Assembly (NCBI GenBank): GCA_030039035.1
Contig: JASHQQ010000140.1
Location: 25,148 to 89,147, forward strand
DNA from: Acidobacteriaceae bacterium
GTDB lineage: Bacteria > Acidobacteriota > Terriglobia > Terriglobales > Acidobacteriaceae
Length of the DNA: 64,000 bases
Direction of reading: 5' to 3'
The first letter of the stretch is position 1. The number at the start of each line of letters is the position of its first letter. The position numbers and the translations under genes were made by a program. This document shows positions 16,675-29,981 of the stretch, piece by piece. The notes under the pieces were generated by a model that had not been told where the DNA came from, ran no database searches, and saw nothing but the letters and a program-made list of their open reading frames with translations.

Positions 16675-18009
16675 CTACTCTGCCGCCGCCGCCCGGGCCT
16701 GAACAAGCTCCTCGGGCTCTGCCTGCGAGCCGAACCACGCATAAAGCGCGATCACGACGAAGCACGCTCCCGGCACGGAGTAAGCGAGAGCAAGGCTCGT
16801 GAGCGCCACCTTCCCCATCAGCAGCGTGACCAACGCGCCGCCGATGATGGCCATCACGATCACCGCGCCGCCGGTCTTCGTTCGCGTCCCGAGTCCGTTG
16901 ATTCCCAGCGCAAATATGGTTGGGAACATGGTCGACATGAAGAAACTCTCCGCGATCAGGCAGCCGATGCCAAGCCAGCCGGGACGCAGGATGGCAATCG
17001 CGCACACGACGGCGTTGATCGCGCCGAACGCCCCCAGCAGGTGCGCCGGCTGGATAAAGCGCAAAAGCCACGTGGAGACGAACCGGCCGCAGGTGAAGGC
17101 CACCAGCGCGCCGGTAAGCCAGTAGCCCGCATCCCGCTCGGCCAGGCCGGCATAGGATTGCGCGTAGGGGATCATGTAACTCCAACTGGCCACCTGCGCA
17201 CCGACATAAAGAAACTGCGCCACCACGGCGAGGACAAAATGAAGGCGCGCCCAAAGCGGCCGCGAGACGTCGTGCTCGAGCGTATTGCGCGAGAAGTCCA
17301 TGCCGGTATGCGGAAACGGGGTGCGCGCGATGAGAACAGCCCAGAAGAGCACGATGGCCCCAAGCACAAGATAAGGGACGATGACGCGAATGGTCTCGGA
17401 GCGCAGATAGTCCTGGTAGGTGTGCTGCGCCTGCATCATAGCAACCTGCGCCGGTTTGAGCTCGATTCCCGAAAATATGAACCGGCTGCCGACCAACACG
17501 CCCGTGATGCTTCCCAGCGGATTGAACGATTGCGAGAAATTCAGCCGTTGGCCGGCGCTTTCCGGCGGTCCCACCTGCGCGATGAAGGGGCTCGCGCCGG
17601 TCTCGAGAAACGCGAGGCCGCTGGCAATCACAAACAGCGCGGTGAGAAAGAACCAGTAACGGTCGACGACGGCTGCGGGCCAGAACAGGATGCATCCGGC
17701 TCCATAGAGGCAAAGACCGATGAGCAGGCCAGTCTTGTAGCCGGCGCGGCGCATGATGCGCCCCGCCGGCAACGCCAGCAGGAAATATCCCAGATAGAAC
17801 GCGAACTGAACCAGCCCCGCCTGGAGCCGGTTGATCTCGAACGACTTCATGAACTGGCGGATGAGAATGTCGTTGAGGTTATTCGGAATTCCCCAGAGGA
17901 AGAACAGCGCCGTGACGAGGATGAAGGGCAGAGCACGGCCGGCAGGAACGAGCGGCGCGCGCTGACCCGATGCGGAAGTTGTGGCCGAAACAGCCGGGAT
18001 TGAGTCCAA
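16675..18009 (-). CDS. fucP: L-fucose:H+ symporter (FucP family MFS permease)
   Basis: A 444-residue MFS protein with FucP family hallmarks: FFLWGIPNNLNDILIRQF in helix 1, YFLLALPAGRIMRRAGYK, FLETGASPFI, and SQSFNPLGSITGVLVG. It is convergent with the FAH-family gene, 15 bases apart, and divergent from the semialdehyde dehydrogenase. FucP relatives also carry glucose, galactose or GlcNAc, but the two enzymes beside it support fucose. Confidence 0.82.
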   Translation of the reverse strand: MDSIPAVSATTSASGQRAPLVPAGRALPFILVTALFFLWGIPNNLNDILIRQFMKSFEINRLQAGLVQFAFYLGYFLLALPAGRIMRRAGYKTGLLIGLCLYGAGCILFWPAAVVDRYWFFLTALFVIASGLAFLETGASPFIAQVGPPESAGQRLNFSQSFNPLGSITGVLVGSRFIFSGIELKPAQVAMMQAQHTYQDYLRSETIRVIVPYLVLGAIVLFWAVLIARTPFPHTGMDFSRNTLEHDVSRPLWARLHFVLAVVAQFLYVGAQVASWSYMIPYAQSYAGLAERDAGYWLTGALVAFTCGRFVSTWLLRFIQPAHLLGAFGAINAVVCAIAILRPGWLGIGCLIAESFFMSTMFPTIFALGINGLGTRTKTGGAVIVMAIIGGALVTLLMGKVALTSLALAYSVPGACFVVIALYAWFGSQAEPEELVQARAAAAE

Positions 18010-18178
18010 AGCGCGGCTCCGCTGAAGCGTTGGTTCCGGCGGGTTGCCGCCGGGTTTGCGTTCGTCTCAACCGTTCTATCCAATCGGAGTGCAAATGGCA
18101 ACCATCGCGCGCGGCTCAAGGACTATCGCGGCGCGCCATGCCCCTCGAGAAGCCGGGTGCGGGATAATCACAAATGAT

Positions 18179-19789
18179 ATGGAACTCACCGGACAATCGC
18201 TCATCGGCAGCCGGCGCGGCGGACGGGATGGCGCCCCTTTTCATGCCCTCAACCCCCAGACAGGCGAAACACTGGCACCGAAGTATCACTCGGCATCGCA
18301 AGCCGAATTGAATGACGCCGCGGAGCTCGCCGCGGAGTCCTTCACCAGCTACTCGCGCCTGGGCGGCAAGGAGCGGGCGGCGTTTCTGCGCCGCATTGCC
18401 GATGGCTTCGACGCGCATCGCGGAGAACTGGCGGAGCGCGCCAATCTCGAAACCGGCCTGCCGGTCTCGCCGCGCCTGCTGGGCGAGGCGGCGCGCACCT
18501 CCGGGCAGTTTCGCATGTTTGCCGATCTGGTCGACGAAGGCTCGTGGGTGCAGGCGCGGATCGATCCCGCGCTGCCGGACCGCAAGCCGCAACCGCGCGT
18601 GGATCTTCGCTCCATGTTGCGTCCCATCGGGCCGGTTGCGGTCTTTGGCGCAAGCAATTTCCCCCTGGCGTTTTCCGTCGGCGGCGGCGATTCGGCCTCG
18701 GCTCTGGCCGCCGGCTGCCCGGTCATCGTCAAGGCGCACCCGGCACATCCCGGAACCAGCGAGATGGCGGCGAAGATCGTCGCGGAAGCTGTCGCTGCGT
18801 CAGGACTTCATCCCGGCATTTTTTCGGTCCTCTTTGACGCCGGCATCGAAGCAGGAGCGGCGCTGGTGCGGCACCCGCGCATTCGCGCCGTCGGCTTTAC
18901 CGGCTCGCTCAAGGGAGGGCGCGCGCTGATGGATCTCGTTGCGGCGCGTCCCGATCCGATCCCCTGCTTTACCGAGATGTCGAGCGGGAACCCGGTCTTC
19001 GTGCTGCCCGGAGCCTTCCGTCAGGGCGCGGCGACTCTTGCGGCCAATCTCTTCGGCTCCGTCACTTTGGGCTGCGGACAAATGTGCACCAAGCCGGGAA
19101 TCGTGCTGCTGCCGGATGCGCCAGACGCGGCCGCATTGACGGGAGAGCTTCGCGGGCTGGTCGAGCAATCGAAGGCGTTCACGATGCTAACGCCCGGCAT
19201 TGCGCGCGAATACGGCCGCGCCGCGAAGGCCCGCGCCGGCCAGGTCACGCTGGTTGCCGAGGCGCCACACCACGACAATCCGCAGGAGCGCGAGCCCCAC
19301 GTCCACGCGCACGCCAGACTTTTCTCGGCTGACGTGGAGCAGTTGCTCGCCGATCCGTCGCTGTTCCACGAGATCTTTGGTCCGGATACGCTGCTTGTCT
19401 CCTGCGCCTCGACTCATGACTTTTTGCGCGCGGCGCATGCGCTGGAAGGTCACCTCACGGCAACGGTCCTGGGGACGGAAGACGATTTGGAAGCGAATCG
19501 CGAGCTGATCCAGGTGCTCGAGCAAAAGGCCGGCCGGCTGATCTTCAACGGCGTGCCCACCGGCGTTGAAGTCGCGCACGCCATGGTTCATGGCGGACCG
19601 TATCCGGCGACCTCGGACGCGCGATTCACCTCGGTCGGCAGTCAGGCGATCTTCCGCTGGGCGCGGCCGGTCTGCTATCAGAACTTTCCCCAGGCGCTGC
19701 TGCCGGAAGAGTTGCAGGACGCGAACCCGCTGGGAATCGCGCGACTGTGGGACGGCAAACCGGAAATGGCTCGGCAGCGCCTGTCCTGA
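18179..19789 (+). CDS. 2-oxoglutarate semialdehyde (2,5-dioxovalerate) dehydrogenase
   Basis: A 536-residue aldehyde dehydrogenase of the KGSADH type: the GSWVQARIDPALPDRKPQPR region, GPVAVFGASNFPLAFSVGGG, KAHPAHPGTSEMA for cofactor binding, the general-base glutamate in TEMSSGNPV and the nucleophile in GCGQMCTKPG. The family oxidises 2-oxoglutarate semialdehyde to 2-oxoglutarate and is shared by hydroxyproline, L-arabinose and glucarate breakdown. Here it completes the hydroxyproline pathway encoded at 1-6.4 kb. The ATG at 18179 gives MELTGQSLIG, the usual N-terminus; longer frames to 18044 are not needed. Divergent from fucP. Confidence 0.88.
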   Translation: MELTGQSLIGSRRGGRDGAPFHALNPQTGETLAPKYHSASQAELNDAAELAAESFTSYSRLGGKERAAFLRRIADGFDAHRGELAERANLETGLPVSPRLLGEAARTSGQFRMFADLVDEGSWVQARIDPALPDRKPQPRVDLRSMLRPIGPVAVFGASNFPLAFSVGGGDSASALAAGCPVIVKAHPAHPGTSEMAAKIVAEAVAASGLHPGIFSVLFDAGIEAGAALVRHPRIRAVGFTGSLKGGRALMDLVAARPDPIPCFTEMSSGNPVFVLPGAFRQGAATLAANLFGSVTLGCGQMCTKPGIVLLPDAPDAAALTGELRGLVEQSKAFTMLTPGIAREYGRAAKARAGQVTLVAEAPHHDNPQEREPHVHAHARLFSADVEQLLADPSLFHEIFGPDTLLVSCASTHDFLRAAHALEGHLTATVLGTEDDLEANRELIQVLEQKAGRLIFNGVPTGVEVAHAMVHGGPYPATSDARFTSVGSQAIFRWARPVCYQNFPQALLPEELQDANPLGIARLWDGKPEMARQRLS

Positions 19790-19834
19790 TTGGCCCGGCA
19801 CTTGTCTTGCGTCGATCCGCGGTCGATCTGCCTT

Positions 19835-21175
19835 TCAGATCGCTTCCAGGCTCCTGCCCTTGGTCTCGGGCAGGAATGCCAATGTAACCACAAGGCCGAG
19901 AATGCTGGCGATGGCCGCGGCCGATTCGGCGCCGAGGAGGCCTTTCCAGCTCATCAGGAACGGGAACAGAAAGACGCCGAGAAATCCTCCCAGCTTGCCC
20001 ATGGCGGCTGCGATGCCGTGGCCGGTGGTGCGCACACGCACGGGAAAGATCTCCGACGGGTAAACAAACGTCGTCGCATTCGGGCCAAACTCCGTGAAGA
20101 AGAAGCTGAAGCCGTAGATCACGAGAAACGGCCCCGCCGCCTGCTGCAGCCCCGGCACGAATGCAAGAGTGGCAAACATTGCCGCCATAATGCCGAATCC
20201 CATCGCCTGGATGGTCTTGCGCCCCAGACGATCCATCGTCAGAACGGCTGCCGCATATCCCGGCACGGCGAAAACGGCGAAGACGCCGAGCTGCGACAGG
20301 GTCTTCTCGAGCAGCGTGTGATTGCTGCTGAGTGCGGAGAGCACCAGCGGGCTGGAGACGGTGTTGCCGTAGTAGGCGGCATCCATCAGGAACCACGCCG
20401 CGCTGGCGCCCACGAGGCGGATGAACAGCCGGTTGTCCTGGACGAGGCGATAGAAGCCGTCCCAGAACGACACCGAGTGCTTGGCCTTGTCGAAATGCCT
20501 GGCGTCCACCAGTCTGCCTTCCTTGTCTTCCACTTTGGCGGCGGCGGCGAGATATCGCGGCGTCTCCTTCAGCCGGCGGCGTTGCGCGTAGACGGCGAGC
20601 GCCGGAAGCGCGCCGAAGGCGACCAGAATGCGCCAGATGATGTCGTGCGGCAGGCTGGTTGCCAGCATCGCCGAGGCGAAGAGCGGCCCAAGAATGAGCC
20701 CGGCAGCCTGCATGGCGAAAACCAGCGTCACCAGCATTCCCCGCGTGGCCTTGCCCGCGTACTCGCTCATGATGATCGCCGACACCGGATAATCGCCGCC
20801 AATACCCACGCCGAGAATGAAACGCAGCCCGATCAGCCACCAGATGTTGGTCGCGAAGGCGCAGCCGATAGCTCCGGCGGCAAGCACCAGCACTTCGATG
20901 CCGTAGATTTTCTTGCGTCCCAGCATGTCGGCCACGCGGCCGAAGAGCAGCGCGCCAAAGGCCGAGGCCAGCAGCGCGGTCGAGTCGACAAGGCTCTCCT
21001 CGACTTTGCCGACGTGCCACAGCGGTTTCACCAGCGACATGACCACGCCGATGATGAACAGATCGTAGGCATCGGTCAGGAAACCCATGCCCGAGATCAA
21101 CATGATTTTCCAGTGATGGGAGGAGATTCTGGCGTTGTCCAATTCGGTGAAATCGAATGCGATTGCATCTGCCAT
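19835..21175 (-). CDS. MFS transporter, phosphate/sugar porter-like (PHS family)
   Basis: A 446-residue protein with twelve predicted helices. It has GFLTDAYDLFIIGVV in helix 1, GRVADMLGRKKIYG after helix 2, GVGIGGDYPVSAIIMSEYA in helix 4 and FPVRVRTTGHGIAAAMGKLG in helix 10, typical of the phosphate:H+ symporter branch that also includes aromatic-acid and sugar transporters. The ATG at 21175 is preferred: a GAGGG site lies upstream and the extra N-terminus of the longer frame has no membrane character. It is convergent with the semialdehyde dehydrogenase. The substrate cannot be read from sequence. Confidence 0.8.
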   Translation of the reverse strand: MADAIAFDFTELDNARISSHHWKIMLISGMGFLTDAYDLFIIGVVMSLVKPLWHVGKVEESLVDSTALLASAFGALLFGRVADMLGRKKIYGIEVLVLAAGAIGCAFATNIWWLIGLRFILGVGIGGDYPVSAIIMSEYAGKATRGMLVTLVFAMQAAGLILGPLFASAMLATSLPHDIIWRILVAFGALPALAVYAQRRRLKETPRYLAAAAKVEDKEGRLVDARHFDKAKHSVSFWDGFYRLVQDNRLFIRLVGASAAWFLMDAAYYGNTVSSPLVLSALSSNHTLLEKTLSQLGVFAVFAVPGYAAAVLTMDRLGRKTIQAMGFGIMAAMFATLAFVPGLQQAAGPFLVIYGFSFFFTEFGPNATTFVYPSEIFPVRVRTTGHGIAAAMGKLGGFLGVFLFPFLMSWKGLLGAESAAAIASILGLVVTLAFLPETKGRSLEAI

Positions 21176-21305
21176 ATCCGCGGGCCCTCTGCACCCAAAA
21201 CAGATGCACGCAGATATGAACGCCATATGAACACTGCGTGAATCCGTCAGACCCCCGGGGAAGATTTTGCTCAACGAACTGCTCTGTGGTTCATGTGAAA
21301 ACGCA

Positions 21306-21518
21306 TTATCGCATGTTTTCGGCCGGCAGTTCAGTGACTTCAAACGTAACACGATACGTATCATCTACTTGTGCGATATATCTCATGCCGGACTTCGTCT
21401 TGAGGGGTCGGCCCATCGAGTTGCCCGGATTCGCCGCCGGCAAAACCAGCCGAGGCATCTTCCCCCCTTCCGGCTCCATCTCATCTCTCATCTCGACAAG
21501 GAAGGTGAACTGGGTCAT
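21306..21518 (-). CDS. Small protein of unknown function (70 aa)
   Basis: This reading frame encodes a plausible small beta-strand protein (MTQFTFLVEMRDEM at the start, YIAQVDDTYRVTFEVTEL near the end) with normal protein-like composition; the plus-strand frame across the same bases looks like its shadow. Its ATG overlaps by two bases the ATG of a plus-strand small gene (a shared CATG), so at least one of the two starts may be wrong. No clear ribosome site precedes it and no family is recognised. Confidence 0.4.
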   Translation of the reverse strand: MTQFTFLVEMRDEMEPEGGKMPRLVLPAANPGNSMGRPLKTKSGMRYIAQVDDTYRVTFEVTELPAENMR

Positions 21519-21885
21519 GCCGGACGAGAAATCGGAGAATCCGCCACTGCGAACTCCCGCGGGATTCACGCCGCGCACGGGCGGGCTGGCAAGCGAATAC
21601 GCTCGCGAAATGGGATGGGGCTTGAACGAAACGGAGCGCGCCAAGGAGCCCGCGGAAAAGCAGGATGCCGGCGGAGGAACGGACCACGACTACGGCGCTG
21701 CCGACTTCGGCCACAGTGCCAGGGACACAAGCGAAGCCAAAACGCCGGTCGCAAGCACAACGACGTCACCCGTCAAGAACAAAGTCAAACCGCCTGTAGT
21801 GATCGTCAAGCCCGACAATTTGCCAACGCGAAAAACCGGGCAGAACTCGAAAAACGGGCAGAAGCCCAAAGAGAAGATCGCCTGA
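21517..21885 (+). CDS. Small hydrophilic, Lys/Pro/Thr-rich protein of unknown function
   Basis: A 122-residue protein that begins MPDEKSENPPLR, has LASEYAREMGWGLNETERAK, an acidic AGGGTDHDYGAADFGH segment and a basic tail with Lys-Pro pairs. It is probably disordered. The start at 21517 is supported by an AAGGAAGGTGA ribosome site about 10 bases upstream; the longer upstream frame runs antisense to the small minus-strand gene. Its 3' end lies 6 bases from the stop of uvrA, convergent. No family is recognised. Confidence 0.5.
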   Translation: MPDEKSENPPLRTPAGFTPRTGGLASEYAREMGWGLNETERAKEPAEKQDAGGGTDHDYGAADFGHSARDTSEAKTPVASTTTSPVKNKVKPPVVIVKPDNLPTRKTGQNSKNGQKPKEKIA

Positions 21886-21891
21886 CCGCGA

Positions 21892-24822
<2,931 letters not shown>

Positions 24823-24899
24823 AGGTCGGGCACCGGGGAGAAATCGGCCGCTGCTTCCCTGTCGCTCCAGTGAGGCACAGGACGCAACCCGCCATTCTC

Positions 24900-24905
24900 A
24901 TTATA
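24900..24905 (-). promoter_or_regulatory. Candidate -10 element (TATAAT) of uvrA
   Basis: Reading the minus strand, a perfect TATAAT is followed by GAGAATGG and lies about 80 bases upstream of the uvrA start. The -35 position at 17 bases (AGACCG) is a poor match. No LexA-type operator was recognised around it. Confidence 0.4.
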
Positions 24906-25077
24906 CCGGCGGCCCATCGGCACGGTCTCTTCCGGAGGTGGGTCAGTTCCCGGCCGGTCAGCCTTGGACGGTGCTGGCTTCTTCCTGGAGAGTACGCGAT
25001 TCAGCCCCTGAGGGAACTGTCCCGCTGCTGCTGTTCCGGGCCGGCGCTACTTCGGTTTCTTTCGAAGAATTTGAAAA

Positions 25078-25281
25078 CTACGCTGCGACCGCCTCGATCC
25101 ACGGCCATTGCGCCACGGAATTTGCGGTCGCGGCTTGCTCGCGATTCAGCACGCTGGCCAGGCCGAGCACAACCGTCGATGCACAGGCCGGGCAATGCAT
25201 CGCCGAGTTCCCCACCGAATTGCAGTCCTGGCAGAGATAAGCCCCGGCAAGGGGAATATGCTGCAGTGCATCGCGAGTCAT
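25078..25281 (-). CDS. Small zinc-ribbon-like protein, copy 1 (67 aa)
   Basis: The protein has two CxxC knuckles, CQDC and CPAC, separated by 11 residues, in the order [20 protein letters not shown], then a short helix [11 protein letters not shown]. It is a paralogue of the gene at 25522-25740 (shared ALQHIPL/MLQHIPL start, the same knuckles and the LGL-S-VL-RE helix). The start at 25281 has an AAGGAAAGGA ribosome site. The fold suggests one bound Zn and a protein- or nucleic-acid-binding role; no function is known to me. Confidence 0.68.
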   Translation of the reverse strand: MTRDALQHIPLAGAYLCQDCNSVGNSAMHCPACASTVVLGLASVLNREQAATANSVAQWPWIEAVAA

Positions 25282-25521
25282 CGTCTTCGTTCCTTTCCTT
25301 CCGGCTTGATAGTGGTTGCCGGATCCATTTCGTTTCAACGGCCGGGAATCTTTCCCGCGCGCGCAAACGCGCACACTTCGGCATTCGCCGCGGAGCTCGC
25401 GGTTGCCATGACCTTGAATATCCTGGGACCCCGGAGATGGAAAGATTCAAATTTGCGATGCCCGAATGCGAGCTGTACAGGCAAAAGTCACATGAGGCAT
25501 CGGTCTTTCCGAATGTACAAT

Positions 25522-25740
25522 CTACGCCACCATGGCGGTATAGCGCGGGTAGGCGATGGGCGGCATCTGCGCTACCGGTTTTCTTTCCGCAATCACTTCG
25601 CGGTCCAGCACTGCTGAAAGTCCCAAGAGAACCTCTGAGGCGCAGGCCGGGCAACGAGTGGCGCAATTTCCGATCGAATCGCAATCCTGGCAAAGATAGG
25701 CAGACCTCAACGGAATATGTTGAAGCATCGGTGCAGTCAT
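25522..25740 (-). CDS. Small zinc-ribbon-like protein, copy 2 (72 aa)
   Basis: This is a tandem paralogue of the gene at 25078-25281. It has MLQHIPLRSAYLCQDCDSIG and RCPACASEVLLGLSAVLDRE, i.e. the same spacing of two CxxC pairs plus an extra Cys (GNCATRC). The start at 25740 follows an AGGGTG ribosome site. The two copies are separated by 240 bases and lie on the same strand, and C-terminal tails differ most. The function is unknown; a small zinc-binding adaptor is the simplest reading. Confidence 0.68.
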   Translation of the reverse strand: MTAPMLQHIPLRSAYLCQDCDSIGNCATRCPACASEVLLGLSAVLDREVIAERKPVAQMPPIAYPRYTAMVA

Positions 25741-25967
25741 TGTTTTCACCCTGGTGTTCCTTACGGGGAATGGGGATTTCCCGCGATCCATTGGATGCAA
25801 TTACCTGCCGCGAAGTTGTTTTATCTCACGCAGTCAGGAACTGCCATCAGGCACCGCAAACGCCGGGGAAGCGCCGGCGCCCGATTATCAGACTTCTTCG
25901 ATAAAGATGCTATTCAGTTGTGCTAACTCTGCGATTGTCCTATCCGGAAACATCGCGAGTCAAGCTT

Positions 25968-26225
25968 TTATTTCGAAAAGATCCCGTTTCTCTTTTTCGA
26001 TTCCTGCTCCTGCTTCGCGGCTTTGTGCGCGGCCTTGTTCGCCACGTCTTCTACCTTTGCGCCCTTTGATGTCTCGGGAGCTTTCGGATTCTTCACCGTG
26101 GTTCCTTCTGCAGGTTCGCCGGGATAACCCTTTACTGGCACGTGGGTTGAATGCGACGGACTCGGGGTATCATACGTTGGCTTTTCCCGATCGTGGCCGG
26201 GATTCGAATTGAACCTATCAGGCAT
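25968..26225 (-). CDS. Small hydrophilic Lys/Pro-rich protein of unknown function
   Basis: An 85-residue protein, probably disordered at its N-terminus (MPDRFNSNPGHDREKP and several Pro-Ser/Thr pairs) with a basic helical C-terminal half (DVANKAAHKAAKQEQESKKR). The start at 26225 is chosen for the CAGGAG ribosome site 10 bases upstream; the longer frame to 26351 has none. It begins MPD and is rich in Lys and Pro like the small protein at 21517-21885, but I see no convincing homology. No family is recognised. Confidence 0.55.
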   Translation of the reverse strand: MPDRFNSNPGHDREKPTYDTPSPSHSTHVPVKGYPGEPAEGTTVKNPKAPETSKGAKVEDVANKAAHKAAKQEQESKKRNGIFSK

Positions 26226-26313
26226 CGGTCGGCTCCTGCGACTTCGATGCGGCACGCGCAGAAAGAAGATGTGTCCATGACCTTTGTGCAGGGACTTGAT
26301 GACCTTGGATTGG

Positions 26314-27894
<1,581 letters not shown>

Positions 27895-28103
27895 TCAATG
27901 AAGTCAACCGATTCACTCGCCCGAAGGCCAATGAGCTTTTGAAACTGTACCACCCGGGTGCCCCATCCTTGCGGCGCGCCGGGGTCCCACGCACAGGTCT
28001 TTGTCCGTGGGGTCTCTGGCGCAACGGCGGGACGGTTGAGGGAAGCAATCATGTCGGCGAGCGAGCGTATCATGGACGTTTCCGGACGCGCCGGACCGAG
28101 TCG

Positions 28104-29912
28104 ATGAGCGAACCTGATAAGAATCCCGAAGCCGAGCCTCCACAGGCTACATATCGCCGCTTACTCGACAAAAACATAGCGGAATTGTCTTCGCAAGAGC
28201 GGCGCGACCGGTATTTTATCTTCACAAAAATCGCCGTCTGCCTTGCCGCTATTGGAGTGCTGCTCTGGTTTCTTCACGCCGGTCACGGGATCTGGATGCT
28301 TTGCGTCGCGGCTGTGCTTTTCGCTGCGCTCGCCGTGGCCCATGAGCGGGTATTGAAATCGATTCGCATCACCAGGATGCTCATCGCGTTCTACCGGCGC
28401 GGAACCGCACGGCTGGAAGACCGGTGGGCGGGAACGGGAGAAGGTGGCGACCGGTTTCTCGATCCGGCGCACCCGTATGCGCGCGACCTCGACATCTTCG
28501 GCAAGGGATCGCTCTTTGAGCTGCTGTGCACGTGCCGCACGCGCGCCGGAGAGGAGACGCTGGCGCGCTGGCTTTTGGAATCCGCGGCACCTGAAGAAGT
28601 GGTTGCGCGCCAGGCTGCTGTAGAAGAGTTAAGAGATCGACTCGGATTTCGCGAAAGATTGTTCCTGGCGGGCGGTCGCGTACGAGCGGGTGTGGACCCG
28701 GATGCCTTGATCGCATGGGGCGAAGGCGTCCCAACGATCGGGCCGCGCTCCCTGACTTTCATTCTCCTGTTTCTCGCCATTTTGTGGGCTGCGTCCGGCA
28801 TCTGCGGGATCGCGTCGGGATCGTATGACTTCTTCTTCGCGCTCTGCATCGTGAACATCGGTGTGAACCGCTACCTGCTGAAAACAGAGGATGCCCTGAT
28901 CGGCGCGATTGAGGCGGCGACAAAGGATCTCGGGTTGCTTGCCGAAGTGCTGATCGCTCTTGAGCAGGAAGAATTGCGATCGCAAAAGCTTCGCAATCTG
29001 CAGGCTGCTCTGAAAATCAATGGAGTGTCTCCATCACGCGCCGTGAAAAAGCTCAAACGGATCGTGCAAGGTATCGAGTCGAGGAGAAACCTGCTGGTTC
29101 GGGTATTCGATGGCTTCATCTTCTATAGCGCGCAACTGACGATCATGGCCGGGAGGTGGAGAAGGAAATTCGGCCCTTCGATTCGCGGATGGCTGGCGGT
29201 TGTGGGAGAAATGGAAACGCTCGTTGCTCTGGCAGGCTATACATTTGAACATCCCGACCATTGCTGGCCGGAGTTTGCGGACACCTCGCCCTGGTTCGAA
29301 GCGGAGTCGTTATCGCATCCGCTGTTGCCGGCCGACAAGGCGATTCCAAACGATCTGCAATTGGGAGCCGGGCTGCGACTGATCATCCTCAGCGGGCCCA
29401 ACATGTCGGGCAAGAGCACATTCGTTCGCGGAATCGGCGTCAATGCCGTCCTCGCGCAATGCGGAGCCCCGGTGCGGGCAAAGCGTCTGCGCATGTCGCC
29501 CCTGGCCGTCGGTGCGTCGATCTGTGTCCTCGATTCGTTGCAAGGAGGCGTATCGCGATTTTATGCGGAGATCAAGCGACTGAAAGTGATCTCCGAAATG
29601 GCGCGGCGTGCGGCTCCGGTGCTGTTTCTGCTGGACGAGCTCCTCCTGGGGACCAACTCGAATGACCGCCTGGCGGGGACCCAATACTTGGTCAACGAAT
29701 TGGTGAAGGTTGGCGCGATCGGCATGGTCACGACTCACGATCTTGCGCTGACGCGGATTCCCGAGAGCATGGATGGAAAGGCTCGAAACCTCCATTTTGA
29801 AGATCGTCTCGAAGACGGCCGGCTGGTCTTCGATTACAAGCTGAAATCGGGAGTGGTGCAGACCAGCAATGCACTCAGGCTGATGCAGTCGATCGGGCTG
29901 ATACGTGAGTAG
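28104..29912 (+). CDS. Membrane-anchored MutS-like ATPase
   Basis: A 602-residue protein with a MutS family ATPase domain at its C-terminal end: Walker A SGPNMSGKSTF, Walker B VLFLLDELLLGTNS and TTHD. Unlike MutS it lacks mismatch-recognition domains and instead has two pairs of transmembrane helices, at about residues 38-80 and 215-255. Similar membrane MutS-like proteins are widespread in bacteria but have no established role. The ATG at 28104 is used; an upstream extension to 27714 is antisense to the GH1 gene. It is divergent from the GH1 gene across a 254-base gap. Confidence 0.82.
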   Translation: MSEPDKNPEAEPPQATYRRLLDKNIAELSSQERRDRYFIFTKIAVCLAAIGVLLWFLHAGHGIWMLCVAAVLFAALAVAHERVLKSIRITRMLIAFYRRGTARLEDRWAGTGEGGDRFLDPAHPYARDLDIFGKGSLFELLCTCRTRAGEETLARWLLESAAPEEVVARQAAVEELRDRLGFRERLFLAGGRVRAGVDPDALIAWGEGVPTIGPRSLTFILLFLAILWAASGICGIASGSYDFFFALCIVNIGVNRYLLKTEDALIGAIEAATKDLGLLAEVLIALEQEELRSQKLRNLQAALKINGVSPSRAVKKLKRIVQGIESRRNLLVRVFDGFIFYSAQLTIMAGRWRRKFGPSIRGWLAVVGEMETLVALAGYTFEHPDHCWPEFADTSPWFEAESLSHPLLPADKAIPNDLQLGAGLRLIILSGPNMSGKSTFVRGIGVNAVLAQCGAPVRAKRLRMSPLAVGASICVLDSLQGGVSRFYAEIKRLKVISEMARRAAPVLFLLDELLLGTNSNDRLAGTQYLVNELVKVGAIGMVTTHDLALTRIPESMDGKARNLHFEDRLEDGRLVFDYKLKSGVVQTSNALRLMQSIGLIRE

Positions 29913-29981
29913 CTTGTGCGCGTCCAATGGCCAGTCCGCGGCGCGACCAGGAGCTGATTACACTGGGAGCAGAGGTTCTTC

